Shown: positions 18,797 through 29,181 of the stretch, piece after piece
Numbering within the stretch: the stretch's first letter is position 1
Layout: every line of letters starts with the position of its first letter
Assembly: GCA_022451485.1 (NCBI GenBank)
Contig: JAKUQS010000008.1
Span: forward strand, 1-64,000
Origin: Gammaproteobacteria bacterium
GTDB taxonomy: Bacteria > Pseudomonadota > Gammaproteobacteria > Arenicellales > UBA868
Reading direction: 5' to 3'
DNA: 64,000 nt
The notes under the pieces: generated by a model
The model's input: the letters and a program-made list of their open reading frames with translations, nothing else
What the model was told of the DNA's origin: nothing
The model's database searches: none
Translations under genes and position numbers: made by a program

Positions 18797-19714
18797 ATGC
18801 TCATCGAATCTTTTCGTCGCTTTTTTGATAGTGACATTTGGTTCAGTTTCAAGCAGTCTAAGGTAACAATCTGTGCGGCCGCGGTTTCCGCTGCCATCAT
18901 ACTGGCGGCTATTGCCGCACCGCTGATTTCGTTGCACAATCCGTTTGATCCAGCTGTTATTAGTTTGATGGATGCATTCAGTCCGCCGGTATGGCTGGAA
19001 GAAGGCAGTTGGGTTTTCCCACTGGGCTCGGACGACCAGGGGCGGGATTTATATTCTGCCATCCTCTACGGTAGCCGAGTTTCATTGCTGATAGGTTTTT
19101 CGAGTGTCGTTCTGGCGATGTTCGTAGGCGTCGCTTTGGGTCTTGTGGCAGGGTATGTAGGTGGGGTGGTTGATGGCGTGATCATGCGCGTGGCAGATGT
19201 GCAGATCAGCTTCCCAGCGATTTTGATTGCATTGTTAATCGATGGTGTGATGCGAGCGCTGTTGCCAGGCGGGAGGCATGAGGAGTTGGTGTTCTATGTG
19301 TTAGTGCTCTCGATCGGGCTTTCACAATGGGTGCAATTCGCTCGAACGGTCAGAGGCTCAACCATGGTGGAGCGCAACAAGGAATACGTGCAGGCAGCCC
19401 GTGTAATCGGTATATCCGCTCCGATAATCATGTTGCGACACATATTGCCGAATGTAATGGGGCCTGTTTTGGTGATTGGAACGATCAGCTTAGCAGTGGC
19501 TATTTTGACTGAGGCAACGCTTAGTTTCCTTGGCGTAGGGGTTCCACCTACGGAGCCGTCGCTTGGCACGCTCATTCGAATCGGTCAGGATTTTCTGTTT
19601 TCTGGGGAGTGGTGGATCGTTATCTTCCCTGGAGTTACGCTAGCAACTTTAATTTTGGCGGTTAATCTATTGGGCGATTGGATGCGCGATGCATTCAATC
19701 CGAAACTTCGGTAG
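18797..19714 (+). CDS. dppC: Peptide ABC transporter permease DppC
   Basis: A 305-residue inner-membrane permease. The segment FPLGSDDQGRDLYSAILYGSR is the typical DppC/OppC periplasmic motif and the EAA loop is near YVQAARVIGISAPIIMLRHI. The ATG at 18797 with a TAAGGA just upstream was chosen over an in-frame TTG at 18779. It ends in PKLR, and dppD starts 12 nt later. Confidence 0.92.
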   Translation: MLIESFRRFFDSDIWFSFKQSKVTICAAAVSAAIILAAIAAPLISLHNPFDPAVISLMDAFSPPVWLEEGSWVFPLGSDDQGRDLYSAILYGSRVSLLIGFSSVVLAMFVGVALGLVAGYVGGVVDGVIMRVADVQISFPAILIALLIDGVMRALLPGGRHEELVFYVLVLSIGLSQWVQFARTVRGSTMVERNKEYVQAARVIGISAPIIMLRHILPNVMGPVLVIGTISLAVAILTEATLSFLGVGVPPTEPSLGTLIRIGQDFLFSGEWWIVIFPGVTLATLILAVNLLGDWMRDAFNPKLR

Positions 19715-19725
19715 GGCCAGAGTCG

Positions 19726-20727
19726 GTGTCGACATCACACGCAGCCCTTTTGGAAATTAGTGATCTTAAGGTTGAGTTTCCAACTCGCCGCGGAACGCTG
19801 GTAGCGGTGAACGGTGTGACGTTCAACATCGAACCCGGCGAGGTGCTTGGTTTGGTTGGTGAGTCAGGTGCCGGCAAATCCATGACAGGAAACGCGATCA
19901 TTGGTTTATTGGAGGCGCCGGGGCGGATCGCGGGGGGCACGATTGTGTTGGATGGTCGGCGTATCGACGATTTACCCTATGAGGAGATGCGCAAAATTCG
20001 CGGACGGGAAATTGGTGCCATCTTCCAAGATCCCCTGACGAGTCTGAATCCGCTTTACACGATTGAACGTCAACTAGTTGAAACCATGATGACTCATCTC
20101 GACGTTTCAAGGGGACAAGCTCGAGAACGCGCTATTGAATTACTGCACGAAGTGGGTATTCCGAGTGCAGGAGAGCGCATTCATCACTACCCACACCAGT
20201 TCTCAGGAGGTATGCGGCAGCGTGTGGTGATTGCGTTGGCGCTGTGTAGTGATCCCAAACTGATCATAGCTGACGAACCGACGACAGCATTGGATGTATC
20301 GATTCAAGCGCAGATCATTGGCCTTATGAAAAAGCTATGTCGTGACTACCAGACTGCTATTTTATTGATTACCCACGACATGGGGGTCATCGCCGAGACA
20401 GCAGATCGCGTTGCGGTGATGTATGCCGGGCGCGTTGTCGAGATTGGGTCAGTCAGGAATGTGGTACGGCGTGGCCAGCATCCGTACACCAGAGGTCTGA
20501 TGGGTTCTATTCCAAAGGTTGGTGATGATGTTGAACATCTCATCCAGATTGATGGCGCAATGCCTGGATTGACTGAAGTTCCCTTGGGTTGTGCCTTTCA
20601 TCCCCGATGCGGGGTAGCCATGGAGGTCTGCCGGCAAGACACCCCCTTACTGCAGCGATGTGAGCACACTGAGGTGGCCTGTTGGCAGGTTGTCAAGGCG
20701 AGAGCAGAAGTAAAGGGGGAGGCATGA
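19726..20727 (+). CDS. dppD: Peptide ABC transporter ATPase DppD
   Basis: A 333-residue ABC ATPase. The Walker A is GESGAGKS, the ABC signature FSGGMRQRV, and the Walker B LIIADEPTTALD. The C-terminal oligopeptide-transport domain has the PLGCAFHPRCG cysteine motif, which in Dpp/Opp ATPases often binds a 4Fe-4S cluster. The GTG at 19726 is the probable start because it follows the dppC stop by 12 nt; an upstream TTG inside dppC is rejected. The stop overlaps dppF as ATGA. Confidence 0.92.
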   Translation: MSTSHAALLEISDLKVEFPTRRGTLVAVNGVTFNIEPGEVLGLVGESGAGKSMTGNAIIGLLEAPGRIAGGTIVLDGRRIDDLPYEEMRKIRGREIGAIFQDPLTSLNPLYTIERQLVETMMTHLDVSRGQARERAIELLHEVGIPSAGERIHHYPHQFSGGMRQRVVIALALCSDPKLIIADEPTTALDVSIQAQIIGLMKKLCRDYQTAILLITHDMGVIAETADRVAVMYAGRVVEIGSVRNVVRRGQHPYTRGLMGSIPKVGDDVEHLIQIDGAMPGLTEVPLGCAFHPRCGVAMEVCRQDTPLLQRCEHTEVACWQVVKARAEVKGEA

Positions 20728-21737
20728 CTGAGAATGTGATGATCCGTGTCGAAAATCTGAAGCGATACTTCTACTCGACACCTCCTTTGCTTAATCGTTT
20801 AATTGAAGGTAAACGTCGGCAGACAATACGCGCGGTGGATGGCATTGATTTTGAAATCAAAACGGGTCGTTGCCTGTCGTTGGTGGGGGAATCCGGCTGC
20901 GGGAAGTCAACGGTTGCGCGACTAGTGGTTGGCCTATACAAGCCAACGGCCGGTCGTATTGAGTTTGGTGGGGACAGAGCAGACTCGCCCGCGGCGGTTG
21001 GAGAAACGGGCCAATCTCCACAACGCTTACAGATGATTTTTCAAGATCCTTATGCTTCGCTCAATCCAAGGTGGCGGGTGTCGGATATTGTCGCTGAACC
21101 GATCCGTCATGAACACCGCCGGAAGGGTCGTATGGAAATTAGCCAGCGAGTGGGTGAATTGTTGAATCTGGTTGGGTTATCGGTTGGGGATGGACGAAAA
21201 TATCCGCATGAATTCTCAGGTGGTCAGCGACAGCGTGTTTCAATTGCCCGGGCACTAGCCGGTGACCCAAGTTTTCTGGTTTGTGACGAGCCGACATCCG
21301 CGTTGGATGTTTCAGTTCAAGCGCAGATTCTGAATTTGATGAAGCGATTACAACAACAATACCGATTGACCTATCTTTTTATCAGTCATGACTTGGCGGT
21401 CGTATATTACATTTCAGATGATGTGGGTGTGATGTATCTCGGGCGCCTTTGTGAGTTGGCTGATACTCAGACCTTGTTTGCAAGACCAAAACATCCTTAC
21501 ACACGATTCCTGCTGGACGCTATTCCTGATCTTGACATGGGTGGCCGTGAGAGGTTGCCTGTTGCAGGTGAAGTGCCAAGTCCTATCAATCCTCCTACTG
21601 GATGTTTGTTTCATCCGCGTTGCCCGTATGCTGACATACGTTGTAAGACCGAAGTACCGCAGTTGAATGAACATGACGGGACTCGGGTTGCCTGTCATGC
21701 TGTTGACGAAGGGCGTTTGCCGGATTCCAAAGACTGA
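20724..21737 (+). CDS. dppF: Peptide ABC transporter ATPase DppF
   Basis: A 337-residue ABC ATPase forming the second nucleotide-binding subunit. The Walker A is GESGCGKSTV, the signature FSGGQRQRVS and the Walker B FLVCDEPTSALD. The C-terminal TGCLFHPRCPYAD motif has the same Cys arrangement as DppD. The ATG at 20724 follows a GGGGAGG and overlaps the dppD stop. Confidence 0.93.
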   Translation: MTENVMIRVENLKRYFYSTPPLLNRLIEGKRRQTIRAVDGIDFEIKTGRCLSLVGESGCGKSTVARLVVGLYKPTAGRIEFGGDRADSPAAVGETGQSPQRLQMIFQDPYASLNPRWRVSDIVAEPIRHEHRRKGRMEISQRVGELLNLVGLSVGDGRKYPHEFSGGQRQRVSIARALAGDPSFLVCDEPTSALDVSVQAQILNLMKRLQQQYRLTYLFISHDLAVVYYISDDVGVMYLGRLCELADTQTLFARPKHPYTRFLLDAIPDLDMGGRERLPVAGEVPSPINPPTGCLFHPRCPYADIRCKTEVPQLNEHDGTRVACHAVDEGRLPDSKD

Positions 21738-21789
21738 GTAATGGGAAAATAGCGGTCAAGACTGTTTTAAGCCATAAGGAGAAAGTTGG

Positions 21790-22968
21790 ATGAGTGCACT
21801 GTATACAGGGGGTATGGTTTTTGATGGAACGAATAAATCAATCGAAGGCCACGCTGTGCTTGTACAAGGCCAGCGAATCGACAAGGTGGCGCCGGTCGGC
21901 GAATTTGATGGCTTTTCGGGGCAGCGTGTCGAGACTACTGGTGGCACCCTGATGCCGGGTCTCTTCGATTGCCATGTGCACTTATGTTATGACGGGGCTG
22001 CGGATCCGTTTACTGCAATGAGCAAAATTGACGATGCGCATCTTGTTATTCGAGCATTGCGCCATGCACAGGCGGCGCTACGAGGGGGAGTAACCACGAC
22101 ACGAGATTGTGGAGGAAAAGATTATCTCGAATTTGCGGTTCGAGATGCGTGTAACGGCGGTGAATTCCTTGGGCCGACAATACGCGCGGCTGGACGGATG
22201 ATCTGCATGACCGGAGGCCACGGCAACCGTATGGGTCGAGTAGCAGATGGGGTAGACGATGTCGTCAAGGCAGTTCGTGAGCAGATTCATGCTGGGTGTG
22301 ATTTCATAAAGATCATGGCCACTGGCGGTGTTATGACGCCTGGCGTGAATCCGGAGGATGCACACTATACGGCTGAGGAAATGGCTGCTGGTATCGGAGA
22401 AGCGGGCCGCTTTCATCGGCACACAGCGAGCCATGCCCAGGGTCGTGACGGGATTCTCAATGCCGTGCGCGGCGGCATTGATTCGATTGAGCATGGTATT
22501 TTCATGGATGAGGTGTGCTGCACGGAGATGAAAGCGGCAGGTACTTATCTGGTTCCTACACTTGCGGCGGTCAACAATATTTTGCGCCACGCAGACCAGG
22601 GTATTCCTGCGTACGCGGTTGAGAAATCCCAACGTGTCGCCGAACGACATCGCGCGTCGGTCAAGATGTATTACGACGCCGGTGGTCGAATCGCGATGGG
22701 AACGGATGCAGGGACACCGTTTAATCGGCATGGTGAGAATGCACTGGAATTGGAGTACATGGTAGATATCGGTATGTCTCCCTTGGACGCGCTGGTATCA
22801 GGAACATCGACAGCGGCCAATCTGCTGCGTGAGAGCGAGCGTGGTCGGGTTGAGTCAGGCTGTTTTGCGGATCTACTGGTGGTTAATGGTGATCCGTGTG
22901 AGACGATTACTATGGCATCGAGAAAAGAGAACCATCGCTTAGTGGTTAAGAATGGCGTCGCGATTTAA
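21790..22968 (+). CDS. Metal-dependent amidohydrolase (prolidase/imidazolonepropionase-like)
   Basis: A 392-residue amidohydrolase-superfamily enzyme. The metal centre is visible as His62 and His64 in DCHVHL, a probable carboxylated Lys174 in DFIKIMATGG, His215 in ASHAQG, His235 in IEHGIF and Asp306 in MGTDAGTP. This arrangement matches the Xaa-Pro dipeptidase-like and organophosphate-type members. It is the last gene of the dpp operon, with a strong AAGGAG, so cleavage of an imported peptide (possibly Xaa-Pro) is inferred. The substrate itself is not shown by the sequence. Confidence 0.85.
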   Translation: MSALYTGGMVFDGTNKSIEGHAVLVQGQRIDKVAPVGEFDGFSGQRVETTGGTLMPGLFDCHVHLCYDGAADPFTAMSKIDDAHLVIRALRHAQAALRGGVTTTRDCGGKDYLEFAVRDACNGGEFLGPTIRAAGRMICMTGGHGNRMGRVADGVDDVVKAVREQIHAGCDFIKIMATGGVMTPGVNPEDAHYTAEEMAAGIGEAGRFHRHTASHAQGRDGILNAVRGGIDSIEHGIFMDEVCCTEMKAAGTYLVPTLAAVNNILRHADQGIPAYAVEKSQRVAERHRASVKMYYDAGGRIAMGTDAGTPFNRHGENALELEYMVDIGMSPLDALVSGTSTAANLLRESERGRVESGCFADLLVVNGDPCETITMASRKENHRLVVKNGVAI

Positions 22969-22987
22969 TGTCTTAAGGATCCACTAA

Positions 22988-24088
22988 TTAGGTTGGCGTG
23001 CGGTTTTCTGGAAATAGTTTGAGCAGTTCTAACTCGTCGGCTGCACAAATGCCGCGCTCGGTAATCAATCCGGTCACGAGATGTTTCGGAGTGATATCGA
23101 AAGCCGGATTGAGTGCGTCGGATGTAGTTGTCACACGCACTTGTGTGGGCACATTGTCGAGACCAATGCCGTGCACATATAAAACCTCATCTTTGTTTCG
23201 TTCTTCAATCGGAATCTCTTTTCGGCCATCGCTAATATTCCAATCGATTGTTGATGAGGGTACTGCGACGTAGAACGGTACATCGTTATCGCGTGCCGCT
23301 AGGGCCTTGAGATAAGTACCGATTTTATTGCACACGTCGCCAGCGCGGGTTGTGCGATCGGAACCGACAATGCAAAGGTCAACTTGTCCCTGTTGCATCA
23401 GATGCCCACCCGCGTTATCAACGATAACCGTATGTGGGACGCCGTGTGCCTTCAGTTCCCAGGCAGTAAGGGCGGCACCCTGGTTGCGCGGGCGTGTTTC
23501 ATCGACCCAAACGTGAATGGGTATACCGGCATCATGGGCCTTGAATACTGGTGCTAGGGCGGTGCCCCAGTCGACGGTAGCTAGCCAACCAGCGTTGCAG
23601 TGTGTAAGTACGTTAAGCGGATCCGTACCGCCTTTCGCTCGCCAGTGTTCGACAAAGACGGTTTCTCCGTGAGTACCAATACAAGCATTGTTATCCACAT
23701 CTTCGTCACAGATTGTTTGGGCTTCTTGTAGTGCAATATCCGCACGCTGTTTGGGATTAGCTTGAAGTAATCGCGAGCACACGCGATCGACAGCCCAACG
23801 CAAATTGATGGCCGTCGGTCGGGCGGCGATCAACGCGAGTGCCTGGGTTTGAAGGTAATCATCAGATGGGTCCTCGAGAGTGGCAAGACGCAATCCACAC
23901 GCCGCCGAAGCCCCGATTAAGGGCGCCCCGCGCACGACCATATTCTTTATCGCCAAAACAACTTCATCACAGGATCGCAGTGTACGAACTTCAAAACAGA
24001 ACGGTAGCTGCGTTTGGTCCACCACAGCGATCGATAAGCCGTTATTGGTTAGCCAGACTGAGCGGTAATGATGACCGTCAACCTTCAT
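22988..24088 (-). CDS. mtnA: S-methyl-5-thioribose-1-phosphate isomerase
   Basis: A 366-residue protein of the eIF2B-like isomerase family. The typical signatures are AIKNMVVRGAPLIGASAACG, the catalytic Cys in LTHCNAGWLATVDWGTALAP, the Asp in IVGSDRTTRAGDVCNKIGTY, and PSSTIDW. It interconverts MTR-1-phosphate and MTRu-1-phosphate in methionine salvage. No other salvage gene is in the window. It starts 12 nt after an enoyl-CoA hydratase gene on the same strand. Confidence 0.93.
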   Translation of the reverse strand: MKVDGHHYRSVWLTNNGLSIAVVDQTQLPFCFEVRTLRSCDEVVLAIKNMVVRGAPLIGASAACGLRLATLEDPSDDYLQTQALALIAARPTAINLRWAVDRVCSRLLQANPKQRADIALQEAQTICDEDVDNNACIGTHGETVFVEHWRAKGGTDPLNVLTHCNAGWLATVDWGTALAPVFKAHDAGIPIHVWVDETRPRNQGAALTAWELKAHGVPHTVIVDNAGGHLMQQGQVDLCIVGSDRTTRAGDVCNKIGTYLKALAARDNDVPFYVAVPSSTIDWNISDGRKEIPIEERNKDEVLYVHGIGLDNVPTQVRVTTTSDALNPAFDITPKHLVTGLITERGICAADELELLKLFPENRTPT

Positions 24089-24100
24089 GAGTGGACCCCA

Positions 24101-24877
24101 TCATTTATGCGTCCAGTTGGGTGGGCGTTTCTCAATAAACGCCGACATTCCCTCTTTTTGATCCTCTGTTGCAAACAGCGAGTGAAAAAGATGGCGTTCG
24201 CTGTTGATCCCTTCTGCCAGGGTTGTTTCATAGGCGCGGTTGACTGCTTGCTTCGCCATGATGACCGAGGGTCGCGACATCGACGCAATAACGTGTGCCG
24301 CATCCATTGCTTCGTCGAGTAATTTGTCTGCAGCTACGATACGACTGACAAGGCCCGCTCGTTCAGCTTCCGCAGCATCCATCATGCGGCCACTCAGGCA
24401 AAGATCCATCGCCTTTGCCTTGCCAATAAATCGGGTCAGTCGTTGGGTTCCACCAGCACCGGGGATAATGCCCAATTTAATTTCCGGTTGACCAAACTTG
24501 GCTGTGTCAGCCGCGATGACGATGTCACACATCATGGCCAGTTCGCAACCGCCGCCCAGTGCAAATCCGGCCACAGCTGCGATAATTGGTTTACGGCAAG
24601 TGCTCGGGCGGCGCCACTCTTGACCGATAAAACCACCCAGATAAACGTCCATGAATGATTGTTCGCGCATCCCCTTGATGTCGGCGCCGGCAGCAAACGC
24701 TTTTTCGTTTCCCGTAATTACGATTGCCCCGATCGATTCATCTGCTTCAAAGTCGTCAAGAGCGTGCGCCATTTCGGTCACTAAGTCATTGGATAATGCA
24801 TTCAGGGCTTTGGGCCGGTTGAGTGTGATAAGTCCAACGTTGTCTCTCGTTTCGCTCAATATGTATTGATAGGTCAT
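24101..24877 (-). CDS. Enoyl-CoA hydratase/crotonase-family protein
   Basis: A 258-residue crotonase. The CoA and oxyanion-hole motif is in [10 protein letters not shown] and [13 protein letters not shown], and the two catalytic Glu are in GGGCELA and [12 protein letters not shown]. Closest recognisable groups are PaaF/Ech-type enoyl-CoA hydratases, which hydrate the 2,3-double bond of acyl-CoA. It lies in an operon with mtnA and divergent from prpE, separated by about 220 bp with no other gene. Confidence 0.9.
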   Translation of the reverse strand: MTYQYILSETRDNVGLITLNRPKALNALSNDLVTEMAHALDDFEADESIGAIVITGNEKAFAAGADIKGMREQSFMDVYLGGFIGQEWRRPSTCRKPIIAAVAGFALGGGCELAMMCDIVIAADTAKFGQPEIKLGIIPGAGGTQRLTRFIGKAKAMDLCLSGRMMDAAEAERAGLVSRIVAADKLLDEAMDAAHVIASMSRPSVIMAKQAVNRAYETTLAEGINSERHLFHSLFATEDQKEGMSAFIEKRPPNWTHK

Positions 24878-25100
24878 TTCTATTTGTCTTGGTGTTGATA
24901 GTGATTGGGTCCGTTCTCGATGATTCGCTGGGCAAGGGAAAAAGTCTTATGATATTGGAATCTTGGCTAGTTTGATGCCGTTTTCCCCTGATTGGGGTCT
25001 GGGTCTCATTGGAGATAAGGCAACCTAGAATGTACAGGGAAACAAGGTTCTCGAAGTAGCATACGTAGGGTCGTTAACAACACCCCAAAGGAACAGCCTC

Positions 25101-27014
25101 ATGGACAGCGCGTTTAGGGCAGTATATCAAAGCGCACTCGAAGACCCGGAGACATTCTGGGCCCAAGCCGCGGAAGATGTGCACTGGTATCGCCGCTGGG
25201 ATCAGGTCCTCGATGATTCGACGCCGCCGTTTTATCGCTGGTTTCCCGGCGCACAAATTAACACATGTTTTAACGCCCTCGATCTGCATGTTGAGCAAGG
25301 TCGTGGCGAGCAGGCTGCGTTGATCTATGACAGTCCCGTGACTCAGACTCAGCGGACTTTCACCTACGCTCAATTATGTGATGAAACGGCCCGCTTCGCT
25401 GGTGTGCTGGCTGAACTAGGGGTAACCAAGGGTGATCGCGTTATCGTTTACATGCCAATGGTTCCGGAAACGGTGATCGCTATGCTTGCCTGTGCCAGGT
25501 TGGGTGCTATTCATTCCGTAGTGTTCGGTGGGTTCGCGGCGAATGAATTGGCAGTGCGGATTGACGATGCGCAACCCAAGGTGGTTGTGTCTGCCTCCTG
25601 TGGTGTCGAAGTAAGTCGGGTGGTTGAGTACAAGCCGTTGCTGGATGAGGCAATCGCACTCGCCAGTCATGTTGTATCGCACTGTGTGATTCTGCAGCGA
25701 TCGCAGGCACAGGCCACCATGCAGCATAGACGTGATAAGGACTGGAATCAGCTGATGTTAACCGCCGAACCGCATGACTGTGTGCCGGTAGCGGCGACGG
25801 ATCCACTGTATATTCTTTATACATCGGGTACTACCGGGCAGCCTAAGGGTGTTGTTCGAGATAACGGGGGCCACGTTGTTGCGCTGAAGTGGTCTATGAA
25901 AAACATTTATGGTGCTGAGCCAGGCGATGTTTACTGGGCGGCATCTGATGTTGGCTGGGTAGTTGGTCATTCGTACATTGTTTACGCGCCACTTTTTAAT
26001 GGCAATACGACAATTCTTTATGAGGGAAAGCCGGTTGGAACACCTGACTCAGGTGCGTTCTGGCGCGTCATTTCAGAGCATGGGGTTAAGGTTATGTTCA
26101 CTGCGCCCACCGCATTTCGCGCTATCAAGAAAGAAGACCCGACGGGTAATCTTCTGCAACACTATGATATGAGTCAGTTTGAGTGTTTGTTCTTGGCAGG
26201 AGAGCGAACAGATCCGGATACGTTGCACTGGGCTGAAACAAAACTCGGAGTACCTGTCATCGATCACTGGTGGCAAACAGAGACTGGTTGGAGTATCGCG
26301 TCTAATTGTCGTGGGTTGGGTCTGGTGCCTATCAAAGAGGGGTCGGTCACTCATGCGGTTCCCGGTTGGGATCTTCAGGCCCTGAAAGAAGACGGTACCG
26401 AGGCCGAGGCTGGTGAGATTGGTGCGTTGGCTGTGCGTCTACCGCTGCCACCAGGAGCATTCCCCACGTTATGGAATGCACCGCAGCGTTATGTCAGTGC
26501 TTACCTGGAACAGTTCAAGGGTTATTACAGCACTGCGGATGCCGGTATCATTGATGCAGAGGGCTATGTTTACGTGATGTCGCGCACTGACGACATTATT
26601 AACGTCGCAGGTCATCGGTTGTCGACCGGCGCAATGGAGGAGGTATTAGCAAATCACCCGGATGTGGCGGAATGTGCCGTGTTGGGTGTTGCCGATGCGC
26701 TCAAAGGACAAATCCCCATGGGCCTAATGGTTGTTAATGCTGGTTGTGATCGAAGCGAAGACGACATTGTCCGTGAGGTTGTGCAAATGGTTCGCGACCG
26801 TATAGGACCGGTTGCCGCTTTCAAACAGGGCTTAATTGTTCCACGTTTACCCAAAACTCGCTCGGGAAAAATTCTGCGCGGCACGGTTCGGCGGATAGCC
26901 GATGGCGAGGAATGGACTTTGCCGGCGACGATCGAAGATCCAGTAGTGTTAGAAGAGATTGCCGATGCATTATTACGTGCTGGCTACCCGAGTTCATCTG
27001 AGACTTTAGAATAG
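25101..27014 (+). CDS. prpE: Propionyl-CoA synthetase
   Basis: A 637-residue acetyl/propionyl-CoA synthetase. The ATP motif is [33 protein letters not shown] is the A5 motif and [11 protein letters not shown] contains the acyl-adenylate lysine. The N-terminal [16 protein letters not shown] and [15 protein letters not shown] are typical of PrpE. It activates propionate with CoA. An AAGGAA precedes the ATG. Genes for the next steps of the methylmalonyl pathway follow on the same strand. Confidence 0.92.
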   Translation: MDSAFRAVYQSALEDPETFWAQAAEDVHWYRRWDQVLDDSTPPFYRWFPGAQINTCFNALDLHVEQGRGEQAALIYDSPVTQTQRTFTYAQLCDETARFAGVLAELGVTKGDRVIVYMPMVPETVIAMLACARLGAIHSVVFGGFAANELAVRIDDAQPKVVVSASCGVEVSRVVEYKPLLDEAIALASHVVSHCVILQRSQAQATMQHRRDKDWNQLMLTAEPHDCVPVAATDPLYILYTSGTTGQPKGVVRDNGGHVVALKWSMKNIYGAEPGDVYWAASDVGWVVGHSYIVYAPLFNGNTTILYEGKPVGTPDSGAFWRVISEHGVKVMFTAPTAFRAIKKEDPTGNLLQHYDMSQFECLFLAGERTDPDTLHWAETKLGVPVIDHWWQTETGWSIASNCRGLGLVPIKEGSVTHAVPGWDLQALKEDGTEAEAGEIGALAVRLPLPPGAFPTLWNAPQRYVSAYLEQFKGYYSTADAGIIDAEGYVYVMSRTDDIINVAGHRLSTGAMEEVLANHPDVAECAVLGVADALKGQIPMGLMVVNAGCDRSEDDIVREVVQMVRDRIGPVAAFKQGLIVPRLPKTRSGKILRGTVRRIADGEEWTLPATIEDPVVLEEIADALLRAGYPSSSETLE

Positions 27015-27021
27015 CTTTGTA

Positions 27022-29166
27022 ATGACTGAATCGAAAAAAGTCACATTGTCCGACTGGAAAAAGTTGGCAACAAAGGAGTTTGGCTCACGAATGGAGTCCG
27101 ACTACGAGTTGCAAACGCCGGAGGGCATTGTCATTAAGTCGTTGTATACGGCGGAGGATCTCGAGACACTGGAACACCACCAGACGTTGCCAGGTTTCCC
27201 ACCCTACGTTCGCGGGGCCAGAGCGACGATGTATGCGGGTCGGCCCTGGACGCTACGACAGTATGCGGGGTATTCGACAGCGGAGGAATCGAATGCGTTT
27301 TACCGTCGGAATCTTGCCGCGGGTCAGACAGCGCTGTCTGTTGCTTTCGATCTAGCGACGCATCGAGGTTATGATTCTGATCATCCGCGGGTCGAAGGTG
27401 ATGTGGGCCAAGCCGGCGTAGCGATCGACACAGTGGAGGATATGAAAACCCTGTTTGATGGCATTCCGCTGAATCGAATGTCAGTGTCGATGACTATGAA
27501 CGGTGCCGTCGTGCCAATTCTGGCCATGTTTGTGGTGGCAGCGGAAGAGCAGGGCGCCGATCTTGGGCAGGTTGCGGGTACCCTGCAGAATGACATCTTG
27601 AAGGAGTTCATGGTTCGCAATACGTATATCTATCCCCCAGCCGCATCGATGCGCATCGTAGCCGATATCATTCGTTTCACTGCGGGGAAAATGCCACGAT
27701 TCAACCCTATTTCAATCTCCGGTTATCACATGCAAGAAGCGGGTGCGACTGCGGTGCAGGAACTCGCTTATACGCTCGCCGATGGTATCGAATATGTCCG
27801 GGCTGCGTTGTCAGCAGGATTAGAAATAGACCAATTCGCGCCCCGGCTCTCGTTTTTCTTCGGTATTGGCATGAATTTTTTCATGGAGGTGGCGAAACTA
27901 CGCGCGGCCCGCTTGTTGTGGGCGACTTTGGTGTCTGAGTTATTCGATCCACGCGATCCACGGTCATTGATGTTGCGTACACACTGCCAGACATCTGGTG
28001 TGAGTTTGACCAGCGCGGATCCTTACAACAATATTATCCGAACAACGGTCGAAGCGATGGCTGCGGTCATGGGTGGCACTCAATCGTTGCACACCAATAG
28101 CTTCGACGAGGCCCTTGCTCTACCGACGGATTTTTCTGCCCGTATTGCGCGCAATACACAGCTAGTTCTGCGTGAGGAAACAGGGCTGACTCAAGTGGTT
28201 GATCCGTTGGGAGGGTCGTATTATGTGGAGTCGTTGACAGCTAGTATTGTCGATGCGGCCCGTACGCTGATCGATGAGGTTGAGGAACTCGGGGGCATGA
28301 CCGCAGCTGTAGCTAGTGGTTTGCCGAAGCGACGCATCGAGGAAGCCGCGGCGAGACATCAGGCTCGTGTCGATGGTAACCAAGACGTGGTGGTGGGAGT
28401 GAATCGATATCAGTCGGACAAAGAGCCCCAAGTCGATGTTCGGACTATCGATGACCGTGCCGTGCGCAAGATTCAAATTGAACGACTTAGCGCGGTTAAG
28501 GGCGCGCGTAGCGAAACGCGTTGCCGCAAAGCATTAGAAAAATTGGCGCAAGCTGCTGCTGATGACCAGGCCAAGTTGTTCGAGGTCGCCCTCGACGCGG
28601 TCCGCGAGCGGGCGAGCGTTGGTGAGATATCTTCAGCATTGGAGTCCGTTTTCGGTCGTTATCGGGCCGAGGCAGGTGCAATAACTGGTGTCTATGGTGC
28701 GGCCTACACCGATCGAGAGACGTTGCAGGAGATACGGCATACCACCGCGCAATTTGCCGACACACATGGTCGACGTCCACGACTGCTTGTGGCGAAGCTG
28801 GGGCAGGATGGGCACGATCGGGGAGCGCGGACCATTGCAACTGCATTTGCAGATGTTGGGTTTGATGTCGATATCGGGCCGTTGTTCCAAATACCCTCGG
28901 AGGTGGTGCGCCAGGCGATTGAAAATGATGTGCACGTCATTGGGATATCTTCACAGGCAGCCGCTCACCGGACGCTTGTTCCTCAGTTAATACAAGAACT
29001 GAAGGAACAACAGGCGGAGGATATTTTGGTTGTTCTTGGGGGGGTGGTGCCCTCGCAGGATGTGGCTGAAATGCTTTCGCTCGGGGTTGCGGCGGTTTAT
29101 GGGCCGGGGACTAACATTCCGCAGGCGGCTGCCCAGGTAGTACGCTTGATCGAAGATCACCTATAG
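27022..29166 (+). CDS. Methylmalonyl-CoA mutase (adenosylcobalamin-dependent)
   Basis: A 714-residue single-chain mutase. Its N-terminal TIM barrel carries [20 protein letters not shown] and the QTSG and YNNIIRTT segments. The C-terminal B12 domain has the Co-ligating motif DxHxxG as Asp596, His598 and Gly601. It isomerises methylmalonyl-CoA and succinyl-CoA. It begins 7 nt after prpE and ends 15 nt before pccB. Both catalytic and B12 domains are on one chain, as in the ScpA/MutB alpha-type; no beta subunit or MeaB chaperone is seen. Confidence 0.93.
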   Translation: MTESKKVTLSDWKKLATKEFGSRMESDYELQTPEGIVIKSLYTAEDLETLEHHQTLPGFPPYVRGARATMYAGRPWTLRQYAGYSTAEESNAFYRRNLAAGQTALSVAFDLATHRGYDSDHPRVEGDVGQAGVAIDTVEDMKTLFDGIPLNRMSVSMTMNGAVVPILAMFVVAAEEQGADLGQVAGTLQNDILKEFMVRNTYIYPPAASMRIVADIIRFTAGKMPRFNPISISGYHMQEAGATAVQELAYTLADGIEYVRAALSAGLEIDQFAPRLSFFFGIGMNFFMEVAKLRAARLLWATLVSELFDPRDPRSLMLRTHCQTSGVSLTSADPYNNIIRTTVEAMAAVMGGTQSLHTNSFDEALALPTDFSARIARNTQLVLREETGLTQVVDPLGGSYYVESLTASIVDAARTLIDEVEELGGMTAAVASGLPKRRIEEAAARHQARVDGNQDVVVGVNRYQSDKEPQVDVRTIDDRAVRKIQIERLSAVKGARSETRCRKALEKLAQAAADDQAKLFEVALDAVRERASVGEISSALESVFGRYRAEAGAITGVYGAAYTDRETLQEIRHTTAQFADTHGRRPRLLVAKLGQDGHDRGARTIATAFADVGFDVDIGPLFQIPSEVVRQAIENDVHVIGISSQAAAHRTLVPQLIQELKEQQAEDILVVLGGVVPSQDVAEMLSLGVAAVYGPGTNIPQAAAQVVRLIEDHL

Positions 29167-29181
29167 CATTGGATTATCTCT